Assembly: GCA_035063765.1 (NCBI GenBank)
Contig: JAPSFT010000003.1
Coordinates: 62,001 to 126,000 of the forward strand
Length of the DNA stretch: 64,000 nt
DNA from: Deltaproteobacteria bacterium
GTDB taxonomy: Bacteria; Myxococcota_A; UBA9160; PR03
Direction: 5' to 3'
In this document: piece after piece, positions 63,557-64,000 of the stretch
Position numbering within the stretch: position 1 is the first letter of the stretch
Layout: every line of letters starts with the position of its first letter
Program-made: the position numbers and the translations under genes
Notes under the pieces: model-generated
The model's database searches: none
What the model was told of the DNA's origin: nothing
What the model saw: only the letters and a program-made list of their open reading frames with translations

Positions 63557-64000
63557 TCAGGGCCCGGCCAGGAGCGCGCGCAGCCGCCCGAGCGCTCCGG
63601 TGTCGCCGACGGCGAGCAGCTCGTCGCCGGCGTCGAGGCGGCGTTCGGCCGGCGGGTTCGCCTCCAGCGCGGCGCCGCTCCGGATCGCCACGATGCTGGC
63701 GCCGGTGCGCGCGCGCACGCCGAGCTCGGCGAGCGAGCGGCCCTGCGCCGGGCCGCTCGGAACCTCCACCCACTCGGTGCCCACCTGGTCGAGCGCCTCG
63801 GCGAGCAGCGGGTCGAGCAGCAGGGCCGGCGGCGTCCGCAGCGCCTCGTAGCCCTGGTCGCGCAGCTCGTCGGTGAAGCCCTGCACCGCGTTCGGTGGCA
63901 CGCCCAGGCTGCGCAGCACCGCTCCGAGCAGGTCGATGGTGGCTTCGAACTCCTCCGCCACCACCAGCGACGCGCCGAGCGCGTAGAGCGCGTCCATCTC
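63557..64000 (-). CDS. C-terminal part of a TrkA-domain (Kef/CPA2-type) transporter, truncated by window edge
   Basis: The visible 147 residues are the end of a Rossmann-like TrkA-N/RCK_N domain (YALGASLVVAEEFEATIDLL) and a complete TrkA-C/RCK_C domain (VEVPSGPAQGRSLAELGVRA, GASIVAIRSGAALEANPPAE, LDAGDELLAVGDTGALGRLR). Kef-type K+/H+ antiporters and Ca/Na or anion carriers end this way. The membrane part lies beyond base 64000, so the transporter type is inferred. It is upstream of ychF on the same strand. Confidence 0.8.
   Translation of the reverse strand, partial: EMDALYALGASLVVAEEFEATIDLLGAVLRSLGVPPNAVQGFTDELRDQGYEALRTPPALLLDPLLAEALDQVGTEWVEVPSGPAQGRSLAELGVRARTGASIVAIRSGAALEANPPAERRLDAGDELLAVGDTGALGRLRALLAGP

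Overview
The window is 64 kb of very GC-rich (visibly above 70%), densely coded bacterial chromosome. Starts are often GTG, and many neighbours overlap as ATGA or GTGA. No gap between genes exceeds about 275 bp. The gene set points to a Gram-negative, aerobic or respiring heterotroph. It includes outer-envelope lipoproteins, a PQQ biosynthesis cluster, acyl-CoA dehydrogenase and SCP-x-type thiolase, LutABC lactate oxidation, Hanks-type Ser/Thr kinases with periplasmic extensions, c-di-GMP/PilZ proteins and a fused TrpE-TrpG. Codon style and gene content resemble uncultured Myxococcota or Binatota ('deltaproteobacterial') genomes. That placement is an inference, because no rRNA gene is present.

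Layout. 0-5.6 kb: truncated MscS/KefA-like channel, MFS carrier, GST, exported retropepsin-PDZ protein, TesB thioesterase. 5.6-8.9 kb: two paralogous Ser/Thr kinases in tandem. 9-15 kb: lutA, nitronate monooxygenase, a ChaN-like lipoprotein, an AsmA/DUF748-like protein, lutB and lutC; a 30-bp perfect inverted repeat straddles the lutB/lutC junction. 14.9-19.5 kb: a complete liv branched-chain amino-acid ABC operon (livKHMGF). 19.8-23.9 kb: VOC protein, AsnRS, class I aminotransferase, SMP-30 lactonase. 24-27.9 kb: two c-type cytochromes, a coiled-coil protein, UbiB, a small membrane protein. 27.9-33.7 kb: RNA uracil methyltransferase, EamA carrier with a His-rich tail, MacAB-type efflux operon. 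33.8-37.5 kb: pqqB, fused pqqCD, pqqE and a TauE/SafE permease. 37.6-45.3 kb: membrane-anchored unknown, acyl-CoA dehydrogenase, type II IleRS, Yip1-like protein, YhbY, threonine aldolase.

45.3-47.6 kb holds a trp attenuation system: a 21-residue leader peptide with three consecutive Trp codons, an antiterminator/terminator pair and trpE(G). 47.7-57 kb: hydrolases and a cyclic-di-GMP group (FHA-GGDEF, two receiver-like/PilZ proteins, an EAL protein), plus thioesterase, glutaredoxin lipoprotein, YciI and quinone oxidoreductase. 57-64 kb: TetR regulator and SCP-x thiolase, two exported proteins including a large CocE-family hydrolase, YchF, and the 3' end of a TrkA-domain transporter.

The recurrent themes are lipid and acyl-CoA metabolism, respiration-linked oxidation (lactate, PQQ, cytochromes) and envelope or second-messenger signalling. 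The most informative non-coding elements are the trp attenuator, the lutB/lutC inverted repeat and a repeat-rich spacer at 48.6-48.84 kb. No tRNA, rRNA, CRISPR array, insertion sequence or prophage was recognised.
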